Positions 1 to 18,549 are shown, counted from the stretch's first letter. The stretch: 64,000 bases of DNA from Colwellia psychrerythraea (GCF_000764225.1 NZ_JQED01000055.1:186001-250000), one strand, 5' to 3'. Notes: a model not told the origin generated them from the letters alone. Made by a program: numbers and translations.

Positions 1-2211
1 GCGCTACAACTAGAGAAACAATATGACGCTCTACAGTTGCATCTCAATGTAGAAGATATCTGGTTGGTCGATGAGAAACAAAATATCTTATTTGCTACCA
101 ATGATTTCCCCGCAGTAGTACAAGATAACATTGCGCAAGTATTTAGATTGCAAGAACCAGAGCATCGAATTTATTGCCCGCAAAGTTGTCAATTGTTATT
201 GAGTTTGCCTTTACTCAATAAGCAAGGAGATATGGTTGTGGTAACCATGAGTACTTCTCTGGTTGATATGTTATTTGCGTTGAAGACCACGTTAGATAGA
301 GATGTTGCTGTCATTCGTATACCCACTGAAGATAATAATGAAATAAAGCCCTCCTCGGTTAAAGTAATCTCAGCATCTAATATGAGGTTAACAGAGTCAT
401 TGTTAACGTTGGAGAAACCTTACTTGGCTCTCAATAGCGTATTAGAGAAAGGTCTCCATCTTGATTTAGGCAGTAATAGTTATTTAATTAATCTACTGGC
501 TTTATCAGAACAAGCCGAACAAGATTTTTATCTTGCTTTGATTGATGATGTGACAACATATAAGGCAAAGAATGATGCATATCACCAGCGCTTTATATTA
601 TCTTTGAGTCTTATATTTAGTTTACTCGCTGCTTTTGTATATTTTATCTCTAGTCCTTTTACTAAACGTTTATTGCTGCTGTCTAATGCGCTGCCTTTAT
701 TAGCACAAAAAAAGTTTGATCAGTTTCGACAAGTTGACCTAAAAAGACCTCGAATGTTTGCCGATGAGTTGGATGTATTAGCTCACTCAACTGAAGAGCT
801 CAGTTTTGAATTAGAACAGCTTAACTTGGTGGTAGAGCAGAAAACTAAAGAGTTAGAGAGCATCGCGATGTACGACTTACTCACAGGGTTGCCTAATCGT
901 AATATGCTCAATTATCAATTACGAAAGTCGTTAGCTAATATTGCGCGTGATAAAAGTGGTGTTGCTGTGCTTTTTCTCGACTTAGATGACTTTAAAAAAG
1001 TAAACGATAGTAATGGCCACAATATTGGGGATAATCTACTGATTCAGGCTGCAGAACGAGTGAGAGTCAGTGTTGGTGAATTGGACTTAGCAAGTCGATT
1101 TGGTGGTGATGAGTTTGTTATTGTACTTAGTCACCTCAGTAGCCTTGATGAGGCGATAGAAGTCGCAGAAAAAGTTTTATTACAGTTTAAAGAGTCCATA
1201 AAACTAGGTTCTAATATATTTTATGTTTCTACCAGTATAGGTATCGCTTATACAGAATCAGCAACAGAGAAGTCGGATGATTTGATTAGCCATGCCGATA
1301 TTGCTATGTATGAAGCAAAAGATAATGGTGGTGGACAATACCATATTTATCATCAAGAAATGTTCCAACGTGTTGCTCACAGGGTAATGCTTGAAGGTGA
1401 GGTGAGACAAGCGTTAGCCAAACAGCAGTTTAGTTTAAGTTTACAACCGCAAATTTGTGCTAAAACTAAAAAACTGTATGGTTTTGAGGCTTTATTACGC
1501 TGGCAACATCCAGAGCGCGGTATGATTTCACCAGAAGACTTCATTCCAATTTTAGAAAACTCTCAACACATGATTGAATTGGGTTATTGGATAATTCGTC
1601 GATGTTTTGAACTAGCTATAAGTATCAAAAAATACGGGCTCGAAAATATTCGGATAGCGATTAATTTATCTGCAGGCCAATTCATGGATGCAAATTTACC
1701 GCATTTCCTAAAAGATTTATTAATAGAATTTTCATTAACAGCGCAAAATTTTGAACTTGAACTAACAGAGCAAACCTTAGTGAAGGACATGGAGCATACC
1801 ATCGCTATGATGGAGGCCTTGAAAGTTATTGGCTTTAGTTTTGCTATCGATGATTTTGGTACGGGTTACTCATCACTAGCGTACTTAAAGAAAATGCCGG
1901 TTGATGTGATAAAAATAGATAAAAGTTTTATTTTTGGTATGCTAGAAAATCATTCTGACTTTCAAATTATCACTTCAACGATTGCAATGGTTAAGAACTT
2001 AGGTTTAACAGTTGTAGCGGAAGGCGTTGAGACTCGAGCACAATTACGCAGCTTAACAGAAAATGATTGCGATATAATTCAAGGTTATTACTATTCCAAA
2101 CCGATCCCTGAAAAAGATTTGTTTACTATGCTAGATAAACAAACAACATCTGGTTATTGGAAAATAGCTAGTACAATAAATCATGGCCCTTCCACAGATA
2201 AGTCAGCCTAA
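1..2211 (+). CDS. GGDEF-EAL cyclic-di-GMP protein, 5' end outside window
   Basis: A membrane protein predicted to make and/or degrade cyclic di-GMP. The frame is open to base 1 with no stop, so the gene starts upstream; the TTG at 37 is only the first internal start-like codon. The visible part has an N-terminal sensor-like region, one membrane segment near residues 198-220, a short HAMP-like linker, a GGDEF domain with an intact GGDEF motif (about residue 367) and an EAL domain. The EAL domain keeps EALLRW, the IDDFGTGYSS motif, KIDKSFI and AEGVET, so both domains look catalytically complete. Which activity dominates cannot be told from sequence. The gene ends inside a large inverted repeat and is convergent with dsbD. 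Confidence 0.93.
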   Translation, partial: ALQLEKQYDALQLHLNVEDIWLVDEKQNILFATNDFPAVVQDNIAQVFRLQEPEHRIYCPQSCQLLLSLPLLNKQGDMVVVTMSTSLVDMLFALKTTLDRDVAVIRIPTEDNNEIKPSSVKVISASNMRLTESLLTLEKPYLALNSVLEKGLHLDLGSNSYLINLLALSEQAEQDFYLALIDDVTTYKAKNDAYHQRFILSLSLIFSLLAAFVYFISSPFTKRLLLLSNALPLLAQKKFDQFRQVDLKRPRMFADELDVLAHSTEELSFELEQLNLVVEQKTKELESIAMYDLLTGLPNRNMLNYQLRKSLANIARDKSGVAVLFLDLDDFKKVNDSNGHNIGDNLLIQAAERVRVSVGELDLASRFGGDEFVIVLSHLSSLDEAIEVAEKVLLQFKESIKLGSNIFYVSTSIGIAYTESATEKSDDLISHADIAMYEAKDNGGGQYHIYHQEMFQRVAHRVMLEGEVRQALAKQQFSLSLQPQICAKTKKLYGFEALLRWQHPERGMISPEDFIPILENSQHMIELGYWIIRRCFELAISIKKYGLENIRIAINLSAGQFMDANLPHFLKDLLIEFSLTAQNFELELTEQTLVKDMEHTIAMMEALKVIGFSFAIDDFGTGYSSLAYLKKMPVDVIKIDKSFIFGMLENHSDFQIITSTIAMVKNLGLTVVAEGVETRAQLRSLTENDCDIIQGYYYSKPIPEKDLFTMLDKQTTSGYWKIASTINHGPSTDKSA

Positions 2212-2278
2212 GTTAAGTGTTTTCAAGTAAAGCTAATCTAAGAGTAGAGTAGCTTTACTTGATCGTTCTTAACTTAGG
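2207..2278. terminator. nested double inverted repeat between convergent genes
   Basis: The outer arms CCTAAGTTAAG (2207-2217) and CTTAACTTAGG (2268-2278) are perfect complements. The inner arms CAAGTAAAGCTA (2224-2235) and TAGCTTTACTTG (2250-2261) are perfect as well. The left outer arm contains the stop codon of the GGDEF-EAL gene. It probably works as a bidirectional terminator toward dsbD, although no long T-run follows. Confidence 0.7.
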
Positions 2279-2305
2279 GTAAAATGGATTTAGCAACTAA
2301 CCTAG

Positions 2306-4150
2306 CTAGTTAAATATTGATTTCACGTGTGCACTAAACTCTGTGGCTTTCATAAAACCAGTAGTACGTTGCTTGGTTAATTCATTTCCTTGCAAATCAA
2401 AAAACAAAATCGAAGGTAAACCCAAAATAGTATAATGCTGCACAAGTTCTGCATTATTTGTTGAGTCGAAGTCTGTCATGTCAATTTGCAACCAAACAGT
2501 ATTACTTAATGCCTTTTGCACCTCATTGTCGACAAAAGTATATTTTTCAAATTCTTTACAAGCAATACACCAATCAGCGTATAAATCTACCATCACGGTT
2601 TTCCCTTGTCTGTTGGCACTGATAACTTCATTGTTCAGTTGTGCTAATGAGGTTACTTGTTTAAAACTTGCGTGTTGAGCATCATTGCTGACAACAGTCT
2701 TACTCGGAAATACTAACTGGTAAGTAAGATTTGCACCAAAAAATAGCATTAAAAATATGACTAGAGAGCGAAAGCCATACCAAAAACCTTTTCCTTGTTG
2801 ATCGTTTTGCCCTGCTGCATGGTTTTGATTAGCAACATAGAAATAACTAGCACTGACTAATATCAATAACGCCCATAATGCTTGGCTGGCAACTTCAGGA
2901 ATTAAACGCTCTAATAAAAATACGGGTACAGCGAGTAATAGAAGACCAAAGATATTTTTGATGATATTCATCCAAGCGCCAGCTTTCGGCAGTAATTTAC
3001 CACCAGAGCTACCTAAAATAAGTAAAGGTAGTCCCATACCTAGACTTAAGGCATATAGCGCAGAAGCCCCTAAAATCACATCGCCTGTTTGAGAAATATA
3101 AAGTAATGCTCCCGTTAGAGGTGCTGTAGTACATGGAGAAGCGACTAAGCCAGAAATAACGCCCATCATTAGGACGCCAGTAATGGAGCCTCCTTTTTGT
3201 TTATTACTTAGGTTATTTAATTTATTTTGCCAGCTTGCAGGCAAGGCTAAGTTAAAAACGCCAAACATTGAAAGCGCTAAGAATATGAATAAAACACTGA
3301 GACCAATGAGTACTATTGGGTGTTGAAACACTGCTTGAAATTTTGCGCCTGCCATTGCAACAACCACGCCTAAGAGGGTGTAGGTTATCGCCATCCCTTG
3401 CACATAGAAAAAAGATAATGTAAAAGCTTTTTTCGTTGTTAAACCTTCACCCTGCCCAACAATAATGCCCGTTAGGATAGGATACATAGGGAAAACGCAG
3501 GGCGTAAATGATAACAATAAACCGCCTACGAAAAAGGCTATGAGCGTTAATAACAAGCTATCTTGCTTGAGCATATCAGATAACTGATGCTGCTCGCTTT
3601 TTTGAGCCTCACTTACGTTTTTCTGTTGGTTAGCACCAGAACTTGGTGTTGCTAAAGTTGATGTGTTAGCACTTCCTTCATCTGTAATGAATTTACTTAA
3701 TTTAATTACCTTACTCGTTGGCGGGTAACATAAGCCTTTTTCGGCACAACCTTGATAGCTAATTTTGATACTTGCGTCACTTGAAACGTGCTCAAGGTTT
3801 ACTGTGAATGTTAAGTTATCGGTGAATATCTTTTGAACACCAAAAAACTCATCTTCGTGGTCAATACCATCAGGTAACAAAACAGGCGTAAACTGAGTCT
3901 TATCGCCTTTAAATTTAAACTGATGACGGTACAGATAATACTCAGGCGCAATGTCAAAACTCACTTCTAGCAAGTTGTTTTTCTGATAAAAATTAAAAGA
4001 AAATGCCTCATCGACTTTCAAAAATTCATCATCATTACTAAATAAACTGGTATTAGATATATCAAAAATTGATTGCTTTTCTTGTGCTACAGCGGGGTTA
4101 AGAGTAAGCGCTGCTAACATTAGAAAGCATAGTGATAGTAAGTTTTTCAT
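2306..4150 (-). CDS. dsbD: thiol:disulfide interchange protein DsbD
   Basis: Inner-membrane protein that passes electrons from cytoplasmic thioredoxin to periplasmic thiol proteins. At 614 residues it is full length, with a signal peptide ending near VAQE. The periplasmic alpha domain has the Cys pair in GCAEKGLC, the eight-helix core has Cys in TPCVFP and SPCTTAP, and the C-terminal thioredoxin domain has WCIAC. All six redox cysteines of the family are therefore present. The ATG lies 5 bases after the cutA stop, and there is little Shine-Dalgarno sequence of its own, so translational coupling to cutA is likely. The cutA-dsbD order is common in gammaproteobacteria. Confidence 0.97.
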   Translation of the reverse strand: MKNLLSLCFLMLAALTLNPAVAQEKQSIFDISNTSLFSNDDEFLKVDEAFSFNFYQKNNLLEVSFDIAPEYYLYRHQFKFKGDKTQFTPVLLPDGIDHEDEFFGVQKIFTDNLTFTVNLEHVSSDASIKISYQGCAEKGLCYPPTSKVIKLSKFITDEGSANTSTLATPSSGANQQKNVSEAQKSEQHQLSDMLKQDSLLLTLIAFFVGGLLLSFTPCVFPMYPILTGIIVGQGEGLTTKKAFTLSFFYVQGMAITYTLLGVVVAMAGAKFQAVFQHPIVLIGLSVLFIFLALSMFGVFNLALPASWQNKLNNLSNKQKGGSITGVLMMGVISGLVASPCTTAPLTGALLYISQTGDVILGASALYALSLGMGLPLLILGSSGGKLLPKAGAWMNIIKNIFGLLLLAVPVFLLERLIPEVASQALWALLILVSASYFYVANQNHAAGQNDQQGKGFWYGFRSLVIFLMLFFGANLTYQLVFPSKTVVSNDAQHASFKQVTSLAQLNNEVISANRQGKTVMVDLYADWCIACKEFEKYTFVDNEVQKALSNTVWLQIDMTDFDSTNNAELVQHYTILGLPSILFFDLQGNELTKQRTTGFMKATEFSAHVKSIFN

Positions 4151-4155
4151 TAAGT

Positions 4156-4467
4156 TTACTTCAAAGAGTTAGTGATCCAGTTCAAATAATGTTTATCACC
4201 TTGCTGGATATTCAAAGCAATAACTTCCACCACATCATATGGGTGCAATTGGTTAATTCGATCACTTAAAGCGGCGAATTTACTTTCCTCTGTTTTTATC
4301 AACAATTGTACTTCATTATCGCAATGCAATTCATCTTGCCAACAATAAATAGAGGTAATATTTGGCACCATATTAACGCAGGCAGCAAGTTTTTCTGTAA
4401 CCAAATGCTGAGCAATATTTGTAGCTACTATTTCATCTGGACAAGTTGTTAGAACTAATTGATACAA
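4156..4467 (-). CDS. cutA: divalent-cation tolerance protein CutA
   Basis: Small trimeric cytoplasmic protein of 103 residues, the usual CutA length, historically linked to copper tolerance though its exact role is unsettled. Typical features are the opening LVLTTCPDE, the central NMVPNITSIYCWQ segment with its conserved Cys and Trp, and the HPYDVVEVIAL motif near the C-terminus. The start codon is TTG, preceded by AGGT at a suitable distance; no in-frame ATG fits better. It is the first gene of a cutA-dsbD unit separated by 5 bases. Confidence 0.95.
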   Translation of the reverse strand: MYQLVLTTCPDEIVATNIAQHLVTEKLAACVNMVPNITSIYCWQDELHCDNEVQLLIKTEESKFAALSDRINQLHPYDVVEVIALNIQQGDKHYLNWITNSLK

Positions 4468-4599
4468 AATTGTTACCTATGGTTGTTATCCTATTGATAT
4501 TATACCTAGAGTATTAAGGAAAACTTAGGCTTGTATCAACTGGCCTTGAAATAGACCTGTTAGGCCCAATATAAGTTTCATAGAAAATAAGGAATCATT

Positions 4600-5106
4600 A
4601 TGTTTCAACTATTATTTGTACTTTTTATCATTATTCCTATCATCGAAATAACGGTGATTATGCAAGTGGGCGCATTATTAGGTGTATGGCCAACAATCGC
4701 TATCGTTATTTTAAGTGCGTGGTTAGGTGCCAAATATGTACGTCAACAAGGCTTGGCTACATTACAATCAGTACAGACAAAAATGGCACAAGGTGAAATG
4801 CCATCGAGCGAAATAGTAACGGGGTTAATGTTATTAGTGGCAGGTGTTTTATTGGTTACTCCAGGTTTTGTAACAGATATATTTGGTTTGTCGTTATTGG
4901 TGCCTAGTGTTCGAACGGCAATTGCCAATCAAGTGCAAAAACATATTAAGGTTAATCAATTTGGTGCCGGTGCCTCTTTTCATAGTGGCGCATCAGGAAA
5001 TGTTTATCAGCATGAAAAAACTACAGAACCTTTTACTTCATCAAATGAGCCTATTTCACATCATCAGGGCGATACCTTGGAAGGCGAATTCAAACGCAAA
5101 GATTAG
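4600..5106 (+). CDS. fxsA: FxsA family membrane protein
   Basis: Cytoplasmic membrane protein of 168 residues named for suppressing phage T7 exclusion by F plasmid in E. coli; its normal function is not established. The sequence shows an N-terminal hydrophobic pair of segments (about residues 1-45), the conserved KYVRQQGLATLQ stretch, a further hydrophobic segment with LLVTPGFVTDIFGL, and a polar variable tail. AAGGA precedes the ATG by 6 bases. It lies directly upstream of groES, an order seen widely in gammaproteobacteria, but a separate heat-shock-type promoter lies between them. Confidence 0.93.
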   Translation: MFQLLFVLFIIIPIIEITVIMQVGALLGVWPTIAIVILSAWLGAKYVRQQGLATLQSVQTKMAQGEMPSSEIVTGLMLLVAGVLLVTPGFVTDIFGLSLLVPSVRTAIANQVQKHIKVNQFGAGASFHSGASGNVYQHEKTTEPFTSSNEPISHHQGDTLEGEFKRKD

Positions 5107-5133
5107 TCGTATTTAAGTTTTTTTTGTTTAGGA

Positions 5134-5161
5134 CTTGTGAAGGTTTATTTTATCCCCATTT
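5134..5161 (+). promoter_or_regulatory. probable sigma-32 heat-shock promoter of groES-groEL
   Basis: CTTGTGAA at 5134-5141 and CCCCATTT at 5154-5161, 12 bases apart, closely match the sigma-32 pattern CTTGAAA and CCCCATNT. They lie 75 bases upstream of the groES ATG in a gap with no other gene. Confidence 0.75.
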
Positions 5162-5235
5162 CTATTATCAACAATATAGTTGTTAATTATGACTAGTAAC
5201 CTTACAAAATAATTAAGTAATTCAGGAGAAAATTA

Positions 5236-5526
5236 ATGAGCATTCGTCCACTACATGATCGTGTAATTGTTAAACGTAAAGAAATTGAATCAAAATCAGC
5301 TGGCGGTATTGTCTTGACAGGCAGCGCAGCAGAAAAATCAACACGTGGTGAAGTTACTGCCGTAGGTAATGGTCGTATCTTAGAAAATGGTGAAGTTCGA
5401 CCATTAGACGTAAAAGTTGGCGATCAAGTGATCTTCAGTGAAGGGTATGGTGTTAAGTCTGAAAAGATTGATGGTGAAACAGTCTTGATTCTTTCAGAAA
5501 GCGATATCTTAGCAATTGTTGAATAA
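5236..5526 (+). CDS. groES: co-chaperonin GroES
   Basis: The 10-kDa lid of the chaperonin, which caps GroEL in an ATP-dependent cycle. The 96 residues match the family length. Visible features are the N-terminal [12 protein letters not shown] strand, the mobile loop containing SAGGIVLTG, and the C-terminal [18 protein letters not shown] lies just upstream of the ATG. It is followed by groEL after an unusually long spacer of 188 bases. Confidence 0.98.
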   Translation: MSIRPLHDRVIVKRKEIESKSAGGIVLTGSAAEKSTRGEVTAVGNGRILENGEVRPLDVKVGDQVIFSEGYGVKSEKIDGETVLILSESDILAIVE

Positions 5527-5541
5527 TTAAGAGCTTAACGT

Positions 5542-5641
5542 GTCGTTAATGTATCACATTAGCGGCATATAAAAGTGCTAACTTACTAATGTAAGTTCTC
5601 TGCTTTTTCTTTGCTATTGAGCGAATTAGCTTAAAGCAAAG
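5542..5641 (+). other. three consecutive stem-loops in the groES-groEL spacer
   Basis: Hairpin 1 (5542-5566) has a 10-base-pair stem counting two G-U pairs. Hairpin 2 (5580-5597) is AACTTAC / GTAAGTT with a four-base loop. Hairpin 3 pairs CTTTGCT (5609-5615) with AGCAAAG (5635-5641). None is followed by a clean T-run, so processing or differential stability of the groES and groEL parts of the message is as likely as termination. Confidence 0.5.
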
Positions 5642-5687
5642 CCTTATTTGATAAATAGTCTTAACATTGTTTTTAAAAACAGTGTAA

Positions 5688-7361
<1,674 letters not shown>

Positions 7362-7480
7362 TTTATGCTTTTCTAAATTGTTAATTACATCGTTCTGGTC
7401 TACTTGCATAGGAAAGACTATAACGCCTTGTAGTAAACAATTTATCTTACGCATAAAGCATTAACGTGCTTGTAGCAGCT

Positions 7481-7506
7481 AAAAAACTCACTTCGGTGAG
7501 TTTTTT
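7481..7506 (+). terminator. Rho-independent terminator of groES-groEL
   Basis: AAAAAACTCAC, then TTCG, then GTGAGTTTTTT: a perfect stem closed by a UUCG-type tetraloop with a T-run, 120 bases after the groEL stop. Confidence 0.92.
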
Positions 7507-7771
7507 ACTTTCTGCGGTAAAACTTAGTTCATTAGTTTTGATATTTCTTCATTTTTATAGGTCGTTTAATAAACACTAAACGTCACTATAAAGCGTCAGA
7601 TACTAAAAGAACTTACTCTGTGCATAAAGTATTGATTTGTCTGAAACAACTAATTATTCCATGCGGTAAGTTTTTGTTAACTTCACAAGCTTAATTAAGT
7701 TTTTTACATTTTTACTGATCATAAAGGTGCTTTAGCTCGCTTATGATACTTATCCCAAAGGAGGCCGGTTG

Positions 7772-7867
7772 ATGTTAACTATGATGAGGTCTTGCTGGAT
7801 ACTAACACTTTTTTACACTTTCTTTTGTTCAGTTAAAACAAAGCACATTAAAAAAGCCCAAATATAA
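7772..7867 (+). CDS. possible 31-residue hydrophobic small protein
   Basis: An ATG at 7772 is preceded by the strong Shine-Dalgarno AAAGGAGG with seven bases between. It opens a 31-codon frame: a short N-terminus, a hydrophobic centre (WILTLFYTFF) and a basic C-terminus (KTKHIKKAQ). This would fit a single-pass membrane peptide. The stop codon falls inside the stem of the terminator at 7853-7880. It lies in an otherwise empty gap between groEL and the protease gene. No homology is recognised and no promoter is obvious, so the call rests on the ribosome-binding site alone. Confidence 0.3.
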   Translation: MLTMMRSCWILTLFYTFFCSVKTKHIKKAQI

Positions 7868-7880
7868 ATGTTTGGGCTTT
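7853..7880 (-). terminator. terminator of the M4 protease gene
   Basis: AAAGCCCAAA and TTTGGGCTTT pair perfectly around an 8-base loop. On the minus strand the stem is followed by six T, 65 bases after the protease stop. The rest of 7507-7944 shows only the small frame described at 7772. Confidence 0.85.
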
Positions 7881-7944
7881 GGAAGGGTAATAACCAATGA
7901 TAAATTATTTCAATAATTAGCTAAAGCATATAGAAAATCATTAG

Positions 7945-15600
<7,656 letters not shown>

Positions 15601-15873
15601 TTACTCTACCAAACCATTTCGCTTTAAACCTCGTCTTACATTTTTGCAAAGTTTTCCTAACCTTGATATTTCGCCTAGCTTTGGAACAACATCATCATTC
15701 AGTTTCACTTCCCACTCACAAAGTTCAGTATCGACTATTTCTAATAACTTCTTGGGGCAACCGATACAGGAAATACCGCAAATATTTGCCTCTGGCACAT
15801 TGAAAGGAAAATCCTTTCGCACTTCGGCAATGAGGTTTTGCATTGCACTGACACAGTCGGGTTTTTTACACAT
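15601..15873 (-). CDS. small cysteine-rich conserved-type protein, function unknown
   Basis: A 90-residue cytoplasmic protein with no signal peptide. Cysteines are concentrated at the N-terminus (MCKKPDC) and in a central CGISCIGC block (CX3CX2C), with another near the C-terminus (LCKN), suggesting metal or iron-sulfur binding. The CX3CX2C spacing is that of radical-SAM enzymes, but the protein is far too short for that fold. The C-terminal third is basic. GAGG lies upstream of the ATG. I recognise it only as a hypothetical protein; it is divergent from the LysR gene at 16025. Confidence 0.6.
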   Translation of the reverse strand: MCKKPDCVSAMQNLIAEVRKDFPFNVPEANICGISCIGCPKKLLEIVDTELCEWEVKLNDDVVPKLGEISRLGKLCKNVRRGLKRNGLVE

Positions 15874-16024
15874 ACTCTGGGTATCCTCAAACGCTTACTT
15901 GAACTTTTATATTTTATGACTTGCAAGAAAAGCAATCAATACAGTAGAAAGCAAAGCTTCTTTGTTTTTTATGCATCTATGATTTATCCTTTATTCATTA
16001 TTTATAAGTAAAAGGCCCAATAAA

Positions 16025-16912
16025 ATGAGTATGCTAACTAGGCTTCACTATTTTAACTGTGTGGTAGAGACTGGCAGTATTTCTAAGGCAAGTCGCATCT
16101 TTGATGTTCAGCCTTCCTCGATATCAAGGCAATTATCTGCGCTTGAAAAAGAATTAGGCGTGCTATTGCTCAACAGGACTAGTCGTAATATAGGGCTTAC
16201 GGAAGCTGGTGAGACCTACTACCATTACTCACAAAGCATAGCCTCAGACCTCGACCAAGCTAGCCGGGCAGTGAATGACTTGCAGCAAAAACCAACGGGA
16301 AATCTAAGAGTTAGCATGACTGTTGGTTTTGCTGAGTGTTGTATCTTGCCATTAATTCCTTCTTTTATTGCGCAATATCCTGACATAAAATTATCACTGG
16401 AAATGACTGGTCGTGTCGTCGATTTGGTTGAAGAGAATGTAGATATTGCAATCAGGACTGGTCGCTTAAGAGATTCAAATTTAATTGCACTTAAATTAGT
16501 CGATAATAACTTTTTACTATGCGCAAGCCCGCAGTATATTGCAGATAATGGTTCGCCTGATTCACCTTTTAAATTGATGGAATATGATTGTATTCGTTAC
16601 GAATATTCTGGTTGGAGAAATTGGTTTATTATGGATGAAAAACCAACCAAGTTAGCAATAAATAGTAGTTTAACTATTCGTTCGATAAATGGTCAAAAAC
16701 AATTGATTTTAAATCATGCGGGACTAGCTTTAATGCCGGAATGGGCGGTGAAAGATGAACTTGAAAATGGCTCTTTAGTTCAGGTACTTAAGCAACATAC
16801 TTTCAGTCCTTATGAAAGCCTAAGTTCAACGTATGCCATTTATTCTAAAAGGGAGCTTGTTTCGGCTAAAATACGAGTGTTTTTAGACTTTATTAAAGCA
16901 AATGTTGCTTGA
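16025..16912 (+). CDS. LysR-family transcriptional regulator
   Basis: A 295-residue regulator with an N-terminal winged helix (FNCVVETGSISKASRIFDVQ followed by SSISRQLSALEKELG) and a LysR substrate-binding domain from about residue 90. It strongly resembles the LysR protein at 55202-56101 over its whole length. That paralogue is divergent from an MDR oxidoreductase, whereas this one has no obvious target beside it. Upstream and divergent is the small Cys-rich gene. The effector is unknown. Confidence 0.93.
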   Translation: MSMLTRLHYFNCVVETGSISKASRIFDVQPSSISRQLSALEKELGVLLLNRTSRNIGLTEAGETYYHYSQSIASDLDQASRAVNDLQQKPTGNLRVSMTVGFAECCILPLIPSFIAQYPDIKLSLEMTGRVVDLVEENVDIAIRTGRLRDSNLIALKLVDNNFLLCASPQYIADNGSPDSPFKLMEYDCIRYEYSGWRNWFIMDEKPTKLAINSSLTIRSINGQKQLILNHAGLALMPEWAVKDELENGSLVQVLKQHTFSPYESLSSTYAIYSKRELVSAKIRVFLDFIKANVA

Positions 16913-17222
16913 TAATAAACTTTCTTTAAAGGAGTGATTTTACATCAATGCTAAGGAGAAAAAGAAACGGCCACAACTCGAATTGACCTTGATATAAGCG
17001 ATTATGCTAGATATAAATTGTTAGCTATCTTACTAAAGTTATCTGGTTGAGTTTTTCCAATCTGTACCATTAAATAGGCTTGAAGGTAACCTTTTTATAA
17101 TGACCCTTGTAAATTAATGTTTGAGATGACTTTTTAATTATTAGTCAGTTAATATTATTTTTCAAAACCTTTAATGAAAGAAGGGGAGTGAAGTGAAGCC
17201 TCCCCCCGACTATTAATGTGTT
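16913..17222. other. intergenic gap, 310 bases
   Basis: Lies between the ends of the convergent LysR and OmpA-type genes. It holds the terminator at 17183; apart from that I see no gene or clear motif. Confidence 0.4.
17183..17207 (-). terminator. probable terminator of the OmpA-type gene
   Basis: A GC-rich stem (GGGGAG pairing with CTCCCC) with a loop of about ten bases lies just after the OmpA stop. On the minus strand it runs into CTTCTTTC, so the T-run is imperfect. Confidence 0.6.
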
Positions 17223-18281
17223 TTAGCTTTTTATCATCATTTTTTTAACTGTAGCTTCAATCTTTGCTACGACTCTACGATTTAGCTCATGATCAGCAGG
17301 TGTATTACCCTGAGATATCAGTTGTGTTTCACCAAAACCTTTCGCAGATACACGATTGGCCTCTATCTTATATGTATTGACCAATACACTTTTAACTGTA
17401 TCTGCTCGTTTTTGTGACAGGGTTAAATTATATTTAGCACTGCCTGCAGCTGAACTGTGCCCCTCAATGACAACACTTGTATTTTGGTATTCTTTCATAA
17501 AATCAGCTAAACGTTGAATATCAGTCATTGTGTCTGATTTTATCTGTGCGCTATTATTTTCAAACGATACGTTTAAATCGACAGCTACTGACTTATCTAA
17601 AAATAGTGGGCAACCATTTGAATCAACTTTTACGTTAGCTGGCGTATTTTTACAGGTGTCTTGCTTGTCATTAACCCCATCATTATCAGTATCGACAACA
17701 ATTATTTCAGCAACTACGGGAACAGCAGCAACTTCCTGATAAGTTGCTTTTCTAATGACAGGAGATTTTTTCACCTCACCAAAAGCGTACTTCACACCAA
17801 GCTTTAATCCTTGGTCGGTGAAACCATAATCTACGTCACGATAAATAACCGCTTCACTATATAAGGAGAAGCGATCATTAATATCAACGTTATAACCAAG
17901 ACCTACATTAACCGCGTTGTAACTTTTCACGTTATTAAAGCGTTTTACACCTGCGAAAGCGTAAATACCGGTATCTTCAATCTTATAAATGGCGTCAAGG
18001 CCAAAACGTGTTCCGTAATCAGTGTCATTACCATTATTAATGTCGTAACGAGTTTTTGCTAACTCTATACGAGCATTCCATTGTTCATTAATGATTTTTT
18101 GTAAATCAATACCTAAACCTTTACCAGCTTCAATTTGTTGCCAATCTATCTTATTTTCTTTACCTGTGGCCGACTTAATATAGTCACCAAAGACACCTAC
18201 TTCCCATGTTTTATCAATGCCCTGGGCAGCTAATGGAGAACTGATTAATGCAGCTAACAGGGTAATGTTGAACGTTTTCAT
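17223..18281 (-). CDS. OmpA-family outer-membrane protein
   Basis: A 352-residue protein. A signal peptide (about 1-19, ending LAAQG) is followed by an eight-stranded-barrel-like domain, one Asp-rich calcium repeat (DTDNDGVNDKQDTC) linking the halves, and a C-terminal OmpA domain that binds peptidoglycan (VVIEGHSSAAGSAKYNLTLS then RADTVK, and NRRVVAKI). The expected role is to tether the outer membrane to the cell wall. AAGGA lies 7 bases before the ATG. It stands alone with its own terminator. Confidence 0.93.
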   Translation of the reverse strand: MKTFNITLLAALISSPLAAQGIDKTWEVGVFGDYIKSATGKENKIDWQQIEAGKGLGIDLQKIINEQWNARIELAKTRYDINNGNDTDYGTRFGLDAIYKIEDTGIYAFAGVKRFNNVKSYNAVNVGLGYNVDINDRFSLYSEAVIYRDVDYGFTDQGLKLGVKYAFGEVKKSPVIRKATYQEVAAVPVVAEIIVVDTDNDGVNDKQDTCKNTPANVKVDSNGCPLFLDKSVAVDLNVSFENNSAQIKSDTMTDIQRLADFMKEYQNTSVVIEGHSSAAGSAKYNLTLSQKRADTVKSVLVNTYKIEANRVSAKGFGETQLISQGNTPADHELNRRVVAKIEATVKKMMIKS

Positions 18282-18549
18282 GGATAAATCCTTATTGAGT
18301 TTAATGTAATTTTATGTGATTTCTGTCCCTATAACGGGTGAGGAGTGCAAAAGTCACAATTAATTAAATTTTTTTACAATGACTGTTTAAACAATAAAAA
18401 GTTAGGGGAATAGCGTAGAATGCACTCGATTGAAAACAGCTCAAAGTTCATATAAATAATAAGAATAAAATTTAGACAAATTTTATGTGACTTTTTAACC
18501 GCTCAGTCGTTAAAGAGTTAAGCGATAAAAATTATTGCTAGGGGATGAA

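Noticed and set aside
15644-15919. 91-codon plus-strand frame opposite the Cys-rich gene
   Set aside because: The minus-strand product has ordered cysteines and a sensible start; the plus-strand product is low-complexity Ser/Phe sequence.
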